Positions 16,018 to 25,131 of a stretch of 64,000 bases of DNA are shown piece by piece. The stretch's first letter is position 1. Each line of letters starts with the position of its first letter. The position numbers and the translations under genes are program-made. Under the pieces are notes generated by a model. The model did no database searches. It was not told where the DNA came from and was given only the letters and a program-made list of their open reading frames with translations. The stretch is from JAHDCJ01 sp039028895 (GTDB lineage Bacteria > Bacteroidota > Bacteroidia > Chitinophagales > Saprospiraceae), in the NCBI GenBank assembly GCA_039028895.1, contig JBCCHF010000011.1:83196-147195 (forward strand), written 5' to 3'.

Positions 16018-19000
16018 ATGAATTACATCAGAATAGCCCTGTTGTTCGTGGTGTGTTGCATGTTTACTATTTCTGGAAACGCTCAAAGCTCTGGCTACGA
16101 TCATTACACGACTGATCTAGTCCTGAACCAGAAACAAAATGGAAGTGCATTCACCCCTGTTACCCTTTTTAATAACAATAACGTTCAGGACGTCAAGTCT
16201 GTAAGAACTGATTTGTTAAATGCTGTTAGATCTGGTACTGTTCTCGCTCCGGATGCAGCAAGTATCGCAATGGTCAAAGAGCGCAAGCCGCACACAATGA
16301 CATTGCAAGTTCCTTCAGTAGATTTCGGCATGATGGAATTGGAGCTTGTTAGAATTAACATGTTCTCTGAAGATTTTGCTGTTTACACCTCCTCTTCAAA
16401 TGGCCAGCCAGTGGAAGTTGGTGACCTTGGTGTTCACTACCGTGGTATCATCAAAGATGTTCCTGGTTCAATGGTTGCTTTATCAGTAATTAACAACGAG
16501 ATCATGGGTCTTGTTAGCTCAGAAAACCTTGGCAATATGGTCCTTGGTCGTCTTGACGAGAAGAGTAAAGACAATTTCCACATTTTCTATCACGATGGTG
16601 ATTTGTTAGGAGATTCATCTTTCAACTGCTCAATGCCTGATGATAATTTTTCAGGTTACACAGTAGACGAACTTCATGAAACTGCAGAAGAAAAAGCACC
16701 TGGTGACTGTCTTCGTGTATATGTTGAAGTTGGAACAGACATTTATAATGCTGCAAGTAATGATGTAGGTGTTGCTACTAATTTCATTACTGGTCTGTTT
16801 AACGAGTCTATTACTTTGTATGCTAACGAGTCAATTCCAATGGTAGTGTCTTCCATTTTTGTTTGGGATACTAATGATCCATACTCAGGAAGCAACTCAT
16901 CATCTAACCTGAATGTTTTCCAATCACAGCACAATAGCTATGCGAGTATTAACAATGCTGACCTTGGTCACTATGTGAACCTTGCAATTAGTGGTGGTGT
17001 GGCTGCTGGGTTCTCAGGTGTTTGTAGTAATAATGTAGATAACAGCCTTTGTGTGAGTGGTATCGAAACCTCTTACAACAGTGTACCTACTTACTCTTGG
17101 TCAGTAATGGTAGTTACCCACGAAATGGGTCACCTTATTGGCTCACGCCACACACATGCATGTGTATGGAATGGTAATAATACAGCTATTGATAGTTGTG
17201 CTGGCGGTACCGAAGGTTCATGTTCAAGCCCAGGTAACCCTTCAGGTGGTGGTACCATTATGAGTTACTGTCACCTTACCAGTGTAGGGATCAACCTTTC
17301 ATTAGGTTTTGGCCCTCAGCCAGGTGCGGTTATTCGTAATACTGTTGATAACGCAAATTGTACAAGCCCTTGCGGACCTCCTACTTGTAGTGATGGTATC
17401 CAGAATCAAGATGAGACTGGTGTTGACTGTGGTGGTGCTACCTGCCCAGCTTGCCCAACTTGTAATGATGGCGTTCAAAACGGAGACGAAGAAGGCGTTG
17501 ACTGTGGCGGTTCAGACTGTGCACCATGTCCTTGTAACGGTACTACTGTTACATTGACAATCAATCTCGACAACTATCCAGAAGAAACTACATGGGATAT
17601 CCGTAATGGTGGAGGAACTGTTGTAGCTTCAGGTGGAGCATACGGTTCACAGCCTGATGGTTCACAAGTAGTTGAGGTAGCTTGTCTTTCAGATGGTTGC
17701 TACGATTTCACAATTTACGATTCATATGGTGATGGTATATGCTGTGGCTATGGAATCGGTGATTACACCTTACAAGATGACCAGGGTAATACTTTAGCAT
17801 CAGGTGGCTCATTTGGTTCATCTGAAACGACTAACTTCTGTGTTTCTTCAGGTTGTCCAGCTGCAGGTACTGCATGTGATGATGGTGACCCTGCCACAAT
17901 AAATGATGTAGAAGACGGTAACTGTAATTGTGCAGGTACTTGTATTTCAGCAGGTACTGCATGTAATGATGGCAACCCAGCCACAGAAAATGATCAATGG
18001 GATGGCAATTGTAATTGTGTAGGTACACCTTGCCCTGCAGCAGGTACTGCATGTAATGATGGCAATCCAGCCACAGAGAATGATGTAGAAGACGGTTTCT
18101 GTAATTGTGCAGGTACACCATGTCCTTCAGCAGGTACTGCTTGTAATGATGGTAACCCAGCCACAGAGAATGATGTAGAAGATGGTTTCTGTAACTGTGC
18201 AGGTACGCCATGTCCTTCAGCAGGCACAGCTTGTAATGATGGCGACTCAGCTACAATTAACGATGTAGAAGATGGTTTCTGTAACTGTGCAGGATCATGT
18301 ATCCCAGCCGGAACACCTTGTGATGATGGTAACTCAGGTACCATTAATGATGAGTGGGATGGTAACTGTAATTGTGTTGGTGAAGGTTGTCCTTCAGCCG
18401 GAACACCTTGTGATGACGGTAATGCAGCTACATTTAATGATGTAGAAGATGGTAATTGTAATTGTGTTGGTACACCATGTCCTTCAGCAGGTACTTCCTG
18501 TAATGATGGTAATGCAGCTACATTTAATGATGTAGAAGATGGTTTCTGTAACTGTGCAGGTACGCCATGTCCTTCAGCAGGCACAGCTTGTGATGATGGC
18601 GACTCAGCTACAATTAACGATGTAGAAGATGGTTTCTGTAATTGTGCAGGATCATGTATCCCAGCCGGAACACCTTGTGATGATGGTAATGCAAATACTG
18701 AAAATGACCAATGGGATGGTAACTGTAATTGCCAGGGTACCCCAATTAGTGCTGGTTGTACTGAAGTCTACAATAACTTCAATAACTTCGATACCTGGGG
18801 TATTTGGAATGACGGTGGATCTGATTGCCGCAGATCAGCAAACGATGCTGCATGGGCCAACAGTGGTTCTTTCTGTGTAAGACTAAGAGACGACTCTAAT
18901 ACGTCATTCATGACTACAGATGACATTGATCTTTCAAATGTTCATGAATTAGAGGTCGATTTCAATTTCATCATGAGAACAATGGAGTCGACTGATGAAT

Positions 19001-19587
19001 TCTGGCTACAAGTATCACTTGATGGTGGTGCAACCTACCAGACTGTTTCTACATATACCAATGCTGTTCATGGCGACAACGTAAGGCATTTTTATACAGT
19101 CACCGTGACGGTTACCGGAGGTGGAACCTTTACCTCAAATACCCGTGTACGCTTCCGTTGTAATTCTACAGTCAATAATGATAGAGTATATATCGATGAT
19201 GTGACCCTGTCTGGTTGTTCAAACGGCGCTGCTATGGTTGCCAATAATGACGGCGGTAAAGTTGTTGTAGGTGCTGTATCCAGTAGCTCAACAGGCGAAA
19301 TCCCGCAAAGCAGCCTTGGTATACAGCCAGCAATAACTGACGAAGTAGTTGACATGCGTCTATATCCAAACCCGGCAAGCAACAATGTTACTATCGAAGT
19401 TAATATGCCAGGTGAAGCTCTTACAGGTCGTATCATGGATGTTACAGGTCGTATCGTATGGACTGGTGAAGTTCTTACAGGAAGAAATAGCATCCCGGTT
19501 GGTAATCTCCTGGGTGGTATGTACTACTTGAATGTTACTAGCGAAACTGGTGCAAGCATCACGAAGAAATTTGTGAAAGCCCAGTAA
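16018..19587 (+). CDS. Secreted zinc metalloprotease with Cys-rich repeats and T9SS sorting domain
   Basis: An 1189-residue multidomain cell-surface protein. After the signal peptide (LLFVVCCMFTISGNAQ) comes a propeptide-like region to about residue 200, then a reprolysin/M12B-like catalytic domain with HEMGHLIGSRH (zinc ligands His368, His372, His378; catalytic Glu369) and a Met-turn in GGGTIMSYC. Next are two DGxQNxDExGVDCGG motifs (about 460-508), a beta domain (about 515-605), ten Cys-rich repeats (about 613-909), a lectin/MAM-like beta-sandwich (about 915-1065) and a T9SS type A domain starting RLYPNPASNNVTIEV. Export by T9SS and surface proteolysis are inferred. The substrate is unknown. 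Confidence 0.88.
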   Translation: MNYIRIALLFVVCCMFTISGNAQSSGYDHYTTDLVLNQKQNGSAFTPVTLFNNNNVQDVKSVRTDLLNAVRSGTVLAPDAASIAMVKERKPHTMTLQVPSVDFGMMELELVRINMFSEDFAVYTSSSNGQPVEVGDLGVHYRGIIKDVPGSMVALSVINNEIMGLVSSENLGNMVLGRLDEKSKDNFHIFYHDGDLLGDSSFNCSMPDDNFSGYTVDELHETAEEKAPGDCLRVYVEVGTDIYNAASNDVGVATNFITGLFNESITLYANESIPMVVSSIFVWDTNDPYSGSNSSSNLNVFQSQHNSYASINNADLGHYVNLAISGGVAAGFSGVCSNNVDNSLCVSGIETSYNSVPTYSWSVMVVTHEMGHLIGSRHTHACVWNGNNTAIDSCAGGTEGSCSSPGNPSGGGTIMSYCHLTSVGINLSLGFGPQPGAVIRNTVDNANCTSPCGPPTCSDGIQNQDETGVDCGGATCPACPTCNDGVQNGDEEGVDCGGSDCAPCPCNGTTVTLTINLDNYPEETTWDIRNGGGTVVASGGAYGSQPDGSQVVEVACLSDGCYDFTIYDSYGDGICCGYGIGDYTLQDDQGNTLASGGSFGSSETTNFCVSSGCPAAGTACDDGDPATINDVEDGNCNCAGTCISAGTACNDGNPATENDQWDGNCNCVGTPCPAAGTACNDGNPATENDVEDGFCNCAGTPCPSAGTACNDGNPATENDVEDGFCNCAGTPCPSAGTACNDGDSATINDVEDGFCNCAGSCIPAGTPCDDGNSGTINDEWDGNCNCVGEGCPSAGTPCDDGNAATFNDVEDGNCNCVGTPCPSAGTSCNDGNAATFNDVEDGFCNCAGTPCPSAGTACDDGDSATINDVEDGFCNCAGSCIPAGTPCDDGNANTENDQWDGNCNCQGTPISAGCTEVYNNFNNFDTWGIWNDGGSDCRRSANDAAWANSGSFCVRLRDDSNTSFMTTDDIDLSNVHELEVDFNFIMRTMESTDEFWLQVSLDGGATYQTVSTYTNAVHGDNVRHFYTVTVTVTGGGTFTSNTRVRFRCNSTVNNDRVYIDDVTLSGCSNGAAMVANNDGGKVVVGAVSSSSTGEIPQSSLGIQPAITDEVVDMRLYPNPASNNVTIEVNMPGEALTGRIMDVTGRIVWTGEVLTGRNSIPVGNLLGGMYYLNVTSETGASITKKFVKAQ
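17854..18744 (+). repeat. Ten tandem Cys-rich repeats (~89 bp, 29-30 residues each) within the metalloprotease
   Basis: Each unit follows C-(P/I)-x-A-G-T-x-C-x-D-G-(N/D)-x(2)-T-x-N-D-x(2)-D-G-x-C-N-C. Units 5-6 and 9-10 are nearly identical in DNA: 18181 to about 18330 matches 18538 to about 18687 with two base changes, at an offset of 357 bp. That shows a recent duplication of a four-unit block. The acidic Asp/Asn spacing could bind calcium, but this is not established. Confidence 0.95.
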
Positions 19588-19610
19588 ATGATATTCCTTT
19601 TCAATTAGGA

Positions 19611-19645
19611 AAAAAGGGTGGCCAGTACGGTCACCCTTTTTTTGT
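19611..19645 (+). terminator. Intrinsic terminator after the metalloprotease
   Basis: AAGGGTGGCC - AGTAC - GGTCACCCTT forms a 10-bp stem (one G-T pair) followed by a T-tract, 24 nt after the stop codon. Confidence 0.85.
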
Positions 19646-19692
19646 TTGTCAGGAGAGGAACCAACTATAAAGAGCAACTGTTTCATAAATAG

Positions 19693-20259
19693 ATGCAAGC
19701 AAAACAAGAATTTCAAGAAATCACAGACAAAATTTTCCTTGTTCGCCACTTCCTTTCCTCCAAAGAATGCGATGATTTTGTCAATATGAGTGAACAACGC
19801 GGCTATGAAAAAGCCAAAGTGAATACAGAAAGAGGTGCTCAAGTCCTGGACTCCGTAAGAAATAACGAGCGACTCCTGTACAGAGATGTTAGCCTCGCAG
19901 AAAACATATGGCAAAAGGCTAAACCATATATCCCATCTGCTTTTGGAGAATGCAAAGCCATTGGATTAAACGAATTATTCAGGTTTTATAAATACGAAGT
20001 AGGGCATCGCTTTAAAGGCCACATCGACGGTAGTTACAGAAGGAATGCCATGGAATTGAGCTTCTTTACCTTTATGGTATACCTGAATGATGATTTCGAA
20101 GGCGGCGAAACTAACTTCCGGGAACACTCCATAAAGCCTGAAAAAGGCATGTTGCTTATTTTTCTTCATCAATTATTCCATGAAGGTGCAGCAGTAACAC
20201 AAGGCATCAAATACGTGCTCAGAACGGATGTGATGTACCGCTTCGATGATAAAAAATAG
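19693..20259 (+). CDS. 2-oxoglutarate/Fe(II)-dependent dioxygenase, prolyl 4-hydroxylase-like
   Basis: A 188-residue single-domain protein. The iron-binding facial triad is visible as HxD in GHIDGS and a distal His in LFHEGAAV; the Arg that binds 2-oxoglutarate is in KYVLRTDVMY. The strand FTFMVYLNDDFEGGETNF between them is the hallmark of the P4Hc fold. No signal peptide is present, so it acts in the cytoplasm. Substrates of such bacterial enzymes range from proteins to small molecules and cannot be inferred. It stands between a terminator and convergent minus-strand genes. Confidence 0.88.
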   Translation: MQAKQEFQEITDKIFLVRHFLSSKECDDFVNMSEQRGYEKAKVNTERGAQVLDSVRNNERLLYRDVSLAENIWQKAKPYIPSAFGECKAIGLNELFRFYKYEVGHRFKGHIDGSYRRNAMELSFFTFMVYLNDDFEGGETNFREHSIKPEKGMLLIFLHQLFHEGAAVTQGIKYVLRTDVMYRFDDKK

Positions 20260-20300
20260 AAACTGTCTTTTATCATGAATTTGGAATCATGACCATTCAA

Positions 20301-22628
20301 TCAATTTGCAGCAGGCAACTCCGGAGAGACTTTGTAGTTATTGTAAAATAATCCGCCATTTTCAGTCCAATGCCATACATCGGTATCAGCTGGTCGAATC
20401 ATGAAGTTGTCAGCAATGAAATTGCTGATCCGTCGATTTTCATGCTTCATATAGGCGACTAATCGATGCCCAGGTTTATAGGGCATCTTAACCGTTGCCT
20501 TGACCCAACCTTCCGAATATTCCATAAAGAACTTCGGATTGTATTCCTGGTGCTTGACCCTGCCGCCTTGCTCATTATAAACCTCCACAAACAAGGCGGG
20601 AAAAGAGGCCATTTCGCTGTCAGCATAAATCCATACGGAGCACTCTATGTCTAATGGTTTTTCAGTAGACAGGCTATCTTCAAAAAAGGTGATTCGCTTG
20701 AGGTCGCCGCCATACAAAGCCCCCTTCCCATCGTAAGAAAGTGGAGTTGTTTCTGCTTCATAATCCTCAAACCTGATTAGCGATTGAGGCGCTAGGGTTT
20801 GTATATTTCCGTTTACCGGAATGCTGTCCCTGATTAGTTGATAGTCGACCAATACTTCATCAATCCTGGTTTCGAAGGCTGACATCGGTAATTTGTAAAG
20901 CTCAATGTATTTATTGGAATAGATCCTTTCAGCTTTTTTAATCAATGCTTCTTCGTCAGCCTTTAATTTTTCTTTGGTTCTGAGTATCAGGAAAGGCTTT
21001 TCATTGAGCTCAGGCAAAATCTCTTTTTCTATCAGGTCACTACTAACGAGTTGAGCCAATTTATATGAATGAGAAAGCGAAGTTCTTGGGGAAAGGAATG
21101 AAGCTACCGGAACGTTGATATCGTAAAGGCTTTTCATAGTCTCATAAACCACCTTATTGCTTCTGTAGATATAAAACTTCTCTGATCCATTATTGAAATA
21201 TGGGAATGCCAGCATCGCCTGGAAATCTTCAGGTGCGTAGCCGGCATCTTTGAGGAAATTCGAGTAATCGCGGTTAGTATCTACGAAAATGGTGTTTTTA
21301 CCTCTTGCCTTATGTAGTTTTTTGCTGGCATAGTTGACGTTCACAAAAGCATCGGCACCCCAGAAAAACATAGCCACCAAAACCACAGATACGGCAATCT
21401 GGTGATTGCCTTTGTTCGACAGCGACCGATAAACCAGGTATAGATAATACGCAGCATAAACCGTAAATACATAATAGAAGACCCACGCAAAGCGACCTAA
21501 GGAGCGGAACTGTTTAAAAGGTGGGAACAACCCCAGTAAAAATTCAAAATGGAGAAATGGAAATGCTGTTGCCAATAATAACATTAGGGTAGCCGCCCAA
21601 AGCATACCATTCAGATGTTGTGAACAGGTAAACCGGAATGCGGTAAAGTTCCGGCGTTTTAGCAGCTTTCGCGCAAAGCGAATGGTCGTGAAGGCCAATA
21701 TCAATACGCCGAATACACCTACATAGGCCATACCTTCCTTCGTTGGCGCCATCTGCACAAGGGTGAAGTATTTCCACAGATCAAGAACAGGTCCAAAGCT
21801 CGGTAAGAAAACACTCTCGAATGTGGCGAAATAAGTAAAAATACCATAAGGCGCCGGATGACGATCGGTTACTGGGTCACCAAGCGAGGCAATCGTCATA
21901 AAGATCAGGATGGCTGCAAGGCCCGTTCCATAGATCCAAAGGTTAGTGGCCAGATGTTTCCTGAAATTTCGCAAATGCTGAAGGCTGTAAATAAAGCCAT
22001 AGGCAAGCAGAAAGAATACCGCTAAAGGCACATAATAAGGATGCAGAAATCCGAAAAAGTTAATCGCCAAAACAGTGCCCGCCGCCCAAAATATTGGCCG
22101 TTTGGCTGCCATCATCCTGAGGAGGAAATACCAGACCATGGGTAGGAAAAACGCATAAGACAAGCTATAATGGGCCGCATATCGTTGAACCTGGGGTGAT
22201 AGAAACCCGATGACCAGACCAGCAAGACAGGCAAACCAGATCGATACCCCAAACCTGCGCAAAATGAGATAAATGAATACCGGGCAAATCGCCAAAGAAA
22301 ACAGCATCAGGAAATTGAGAATACCGATCGAATAATCACTAACATCAAAAAGGTGACTATCTACCCAATGCAATAAGGAGGCCAGGGCAAAATGACCATC
22401 CGTCAACAAGGCAAACTCGCCGTATGGATAGGTCATTGCCGTAAATCGACCGTCACCACCATATTTGACATAATGCGCAAAGGAAAAGTAGTTTTTCAAT
22501 CCGTCGCCTGCAGGAATGAAGAGATAGTCGTTAGCTTTCCAGAATAAATCTCCGAAAGCCATTGACACAAACCATGTCCCAATCAGAATTAATAATAGCT
22601 GTGGCCCAAAGCGCTTCAGGTGTTTCAT
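20301..22628 (-). CDS. Polytopic membrane protein, GT-C-like (YfhO-type), paralogue 2
   Basis: A 775-residue protein with about 11 to 12 transmembrane helices in residues 10-430 and a soluble C-terminal part of ~300 residues that is beta-rich near the end. An early periplasmic loop carries GDGLKNYFSFAHYVKYG and YPYGEFALLTDGH, with acidic residues placed as in GT-C fold membrane glycosyltransferases, and FRSLGRFAWVFYYVFTVYAAY later. The architecture resembles YfhO-type proteins, but the match is by pattern only. Its ATG overlaps the stop of the upstream paralogue (ATGA), so the pair is translated together. Donor and acceptor unknown. Confidence 0.65.
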   Translation of the reverse strand: MKHLKRFGPQLLLILIGTWFVSMAFGDLFWKANDYLFIPAGDGLKNYFSFAHYVKYGGDGRFTAMTYPYGEFALLTDGHFALASLLHWVDSHLFDVSDYSIGILNFLMLFSLAICPVFIYLILRRFGVSIWFACLAGLVIGFLSPQVQRYAAHYSLSYAFFLPMVWYFLLRMMAAKRPIFWAAGTVLAINFFGFLHPYYVPLAVFFLLAYGFIYSLQHLRNFRKHLATNLWIYGTGLAAILIFMTIASLGDPVTDRHPAPYGIFTYFATFESVFLPSFGPVLDLWKYFTLVQMAPTKEGMAYVGVFGVLILAFTTIRFARKLLKRRNFTAFRFTCSQHLNGMLWAATLMLLLATAFPFLHFEFLLGLFPPFKQFRSLGRFAWVFYYVFTVYAAYYLYLVYRSLSNKGNHQIAVSVVLVAMFFWGADAFVNVNYASKKLHKARGKNTIFVDTNRDYSNFLKDAGYAPEDFQAMLAFPYFNNGSEKFYIYRSNKVVYETMKSLYDINVPVASFLSPRTSLSHSYKLAQLVSSDLIEKEILPELNEKPFLILRTKEKLKADEEALIKKAERIYSNKYIELYKLPMSAFETRIDEVLVDYQLIRDSIPVNGNIQTLAPQSLIRFEDYEAETTPLSYDGKGALYGGDLKRITFFEDSLSTEKPLDIECSVWIYADSEMASFPALFVEVYNEQGGRVKHQEYNPKFFMEYSEGWVKATVKMPYKPGHRLVAYMKHENRRISNFIADNFMIRPADTDVWHWTENGGLFYNNYKVSPELPAAN

Positions 22629-24916
22629 CGGGGCACAAAATAATTATTATACATGAAAGAACCGTCTTCCTGTTCATTGTAAAAAACATCAACTGACATT
22701 GGACGTATGAGGAATTCATCAACCCTGATCCGGTCACCCGCCATCCAGATGTGCATTGAATCCTGAGGAGACTTGAGGATAAAAGATGTTGCCGCTCTCA
22801 CCCAACCACGATCATTAATCGGTACGCGTTGAGGCAAGGTCACCTTGTCGGAAACCATTTTGCCCTTGTCATCAAATTGCTGTGAACGCAATTCTGGAAA
22901 TAAATAATGATCGTAGTCAATATATACCCATATGCTAGCCTCCATCTCAATTGGAAATTCAACCTCGCTGAATGAACCATTATATAGGTCAAAAGTGCCG
23001 TTTTTCTGAAAAGCGGATTTCCCTTCTGTAAGAGAGCGGTCGGTTATTTCCCCGTCAGCAATAAATGAATTGCGATAAACCCAGGCCAGTGAATCGGAAA
23101 GAAGAAAATCACCATTCTCGAAAAGGGTGTCTTTGTTTTGAAAGCGTTGTGCCAATAAACCATCGTCATCAAGGTCATTTAGTTCCAGTTTGTAGAGTGT
23201 CATGCTATCCAACTGGCCAATTGGCTGGCAAACCTTAAGCAGCCTGGTTTCAAAAGAGTTTAAAGCTTCTTCAGTCTTTATTACCAGAAGCGGTTTCTGG
23301 TTGGGTAGATCCTCTAATATGGCCTTTCCGGCAAACGGAGGATTAAAAAATTGCAGCAGCTTACTGACATCGGTGATCGAACTTCGTGACAGGATGCCAC
23401 CAGCAACGGGTAACCCGGTTTCATAAGAACATTTTACGGATTGAGAGAATGCATCCAATCCCATGATCAACTCAAACTTCTGGGAGCCGATAGAAATATA
23501 AGGCAATGGTAGTATCGCCTGGAAGTCATCAGGCTGATGGCCATTGTCACCAAGGAATTTGGAATAGTGATTCAGGTCTTTTTTGAAATAGGTGTTTTCA
23601 TAGACTACAGAACGGCGTTTTCGATGATGATCAAGATAGACAAACACATCGAAGCCCCAGGCCAGGAAGATCAACCCCATTCCGGCAAGGAAAATATGTC
23701 TTCGGCCCATAACACTTTGCTTGCGCAAATACAGATAGAAATAATAAGCAGCATAAACACCCACAACATAATAGAATATCCATGCAAATCGGGCAGGTGA
23801 ACGGAACTGCCGAATGAATGGAAACCAATCCAGTAAATAATGAAGATTCCAGCGAAAGGGGAGAGCCATGGAAAAGATCAATGCCAGCACACCCGACCAA
23901 AGCGCTGCGTTGAGCATAGGTGTTCGGGTAAATGAAAAAGCTTTTAAGCCTTGCTTGTTGATTAACGATCTGGAGGCTCTGATTGTGGCCATAATGCAAA
24001 ACACTACTGCCACAAGACCAATAAACACCTGCGATTCATGCCGACTAGTGACCTTCGCAAAAACGGCATTAGCCAAATCGTTAACAGGCCCGTTAGCTGG
24101 TAAAAAGACACTACCCAAAAAAGCATGATAATGGAAAAAACCGAAAGGATAAGTGCCTCGGCCGATGATCTGGTCCGTTTGGGAGACCAGAAGTTGAACG
24201 CACACAAGTGCCAAAACAGCCAATAGATTTAGCCATGCCAGAGGCTTTAAAGAAAGTTGCCCTTTTCGCCATTGGGATACCCCGTAAAAAAAACTGAAGC
24301 CCAAAATGAAGATTACCCCTATCGGTAAATAATACATATGCACAAGGCCAAAGACAATCAATACAACAAAGATGGACAACCCCAAAAGTAATGGTCGCTG
24401 CTTTTCGAAAAAACATAATAGCATATACCACAGCATTGGAAAGTAAAAGGCCTGACTCAGACTATAATGCCCAAGAGTTCGAGTGATTTGAGGACTGAGG
24501 AAAGCAATGAAAAGGCCAATGAATAGTGCGTACCAGGGTGGCAGATTCAGGTTTCGCAGGATCAAAAATAGAAACAGGGCACAAAGGACCAGGTTGGCAT
24601 ATTTCGAGAAATTGAAAATCCCAACAATTTTCCCCTCAAGAGAAAAAAGGTGGTTATCAACAAATTTAAAAATGCTCAGTACAATCGGTTGGCTGTCTGT
24701 GTAGAAGATATGCTCTCCGTAAGGATAATTCAGGCCATCAAAATGTACCCCATCTCCGTACTTCAAATGATAAGCCGGGATGTAATAGGCTTTTAACCCA
24801 TCTCCCGTAGTTTGTGTGATATACTTATTGGGCGAGAGAACATAAGGTCCGGCCATCCAGATCACCAGGATACTGGATAACAAAATAAGGATGATCTGGT
24901 ATGAAAACTTTTTCAA
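22625..24916 (-). CDS. Polytopic membrane protein, GT-C-like (YfhO-type), paralogue 1
   Basis: A 763-residue paralogue of the following gene. Shared landmarks are TGDGLKAYYIPAYHLKYGDG, LNYPYGEHIFYTDSQP, FLSPQITRTLGHYSLSQAFYFP and FRSPARFAWIFYYVVGVYAAYY. About 11 to 12 transmembrane helices are followed by a soluble C-terminal region with a beta-sandwich-like end. It is the first gene of a two-gene minus-strand unit (4-bp overlap). A role in assembling or decorating a surface glycan is plausible from the GT-C-like topology but not demonstrated; no other glycan genes are adjacent. Confidence 0.65.
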   Translation of the reverse strand: MKKFSYQIILILLSSILVIWMAGPYVLSPNKYITQTTGDGLKAYYIPAYHLKYGDGVHFDGLNYPYGEHIFYTDSQPIVLSIFKFVDNHLFSLEGKIVGIFNFSKYANLVLCALFLFLILRNLNLPPWYALFIGLFIAFLSPQITRTLGHYSLSQAFYFPMLWYMLLCFFEKQRPLLLGLSIFVVLIVFGLVHMYYLPIGVIFILGFSFFYGVSQWRKGQLSLKPLAWLNLLAVLALVCVQLLVSQTDQIIGRGTYPFGFFHYHAFLGSVFLPANGPVNDLANAVFAKVTSRHESQVFIGLVAVVFCIMATIRASRSLINKQGLKAFSFTRTPMLNAALWSGVLALIFSMALPFRWNLHYLLDWFPFIRQFRSPARFAWIFYYVVGVYAAYYFYLYLRKQSVMGRRHIFLAGMGLIFLAWGFDVFVYLDHHRKRRSVVYENTYFKKDLNHYSKFLGDNGHQPDDFQAILPLPYISIGSQKFELIMGLDAFSQSVKCSYETGLPVAGGILSRSSITDVSKLLQFFNPPFAGKAILEDLPNQKPLLVIKTEEALNSFETRLLKVCQPIGQLDSMTLYKLELNDLDDDGLLAQRFQNKDTLFENGDFLLSDSLAWVYRNSFIADGEITDRSLTEGKSAFQKNGTFDLYNGSFSEVEFPIEMEASIWVYIDYDHYLFPELRSQQFDDKGKMVSDKVTLPQRVPINDRGWVRAATSFILKSPQDSMHIWMAGDRIRVDEFLIRPMSVDVFYNEQEDGSFMYNNYFVPR

Positions 24917-25131
24917 GCTCTATGTTTTCTACGCAAAAAAAAAGAATAAAGTCAAGGCTTCATTTGTGTCAACAAATTAATCAAGTATGCCGAAGGCGGC
25001 AACATTTTGTGGCGCAGCTTTCATCAAATCTAAAAAACCATTAACTTATATGCTGAAATAACCCAACCTTTTGTCAGTGTAGCCCTGTCTGTCTTGTCAG
25101 ACGAGTATTTTTCTTTTAAAAACCTCATTTT

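Noticed and set aside
17994..18584. Long antisense open frame (196 codons) opposite the Cys-rich repeats, and a second one at 17831-18211
   Set aside because: Their repetitive sequence simply mirrors the repeat units of the metalloprotease; no start context or independent coding pattern.
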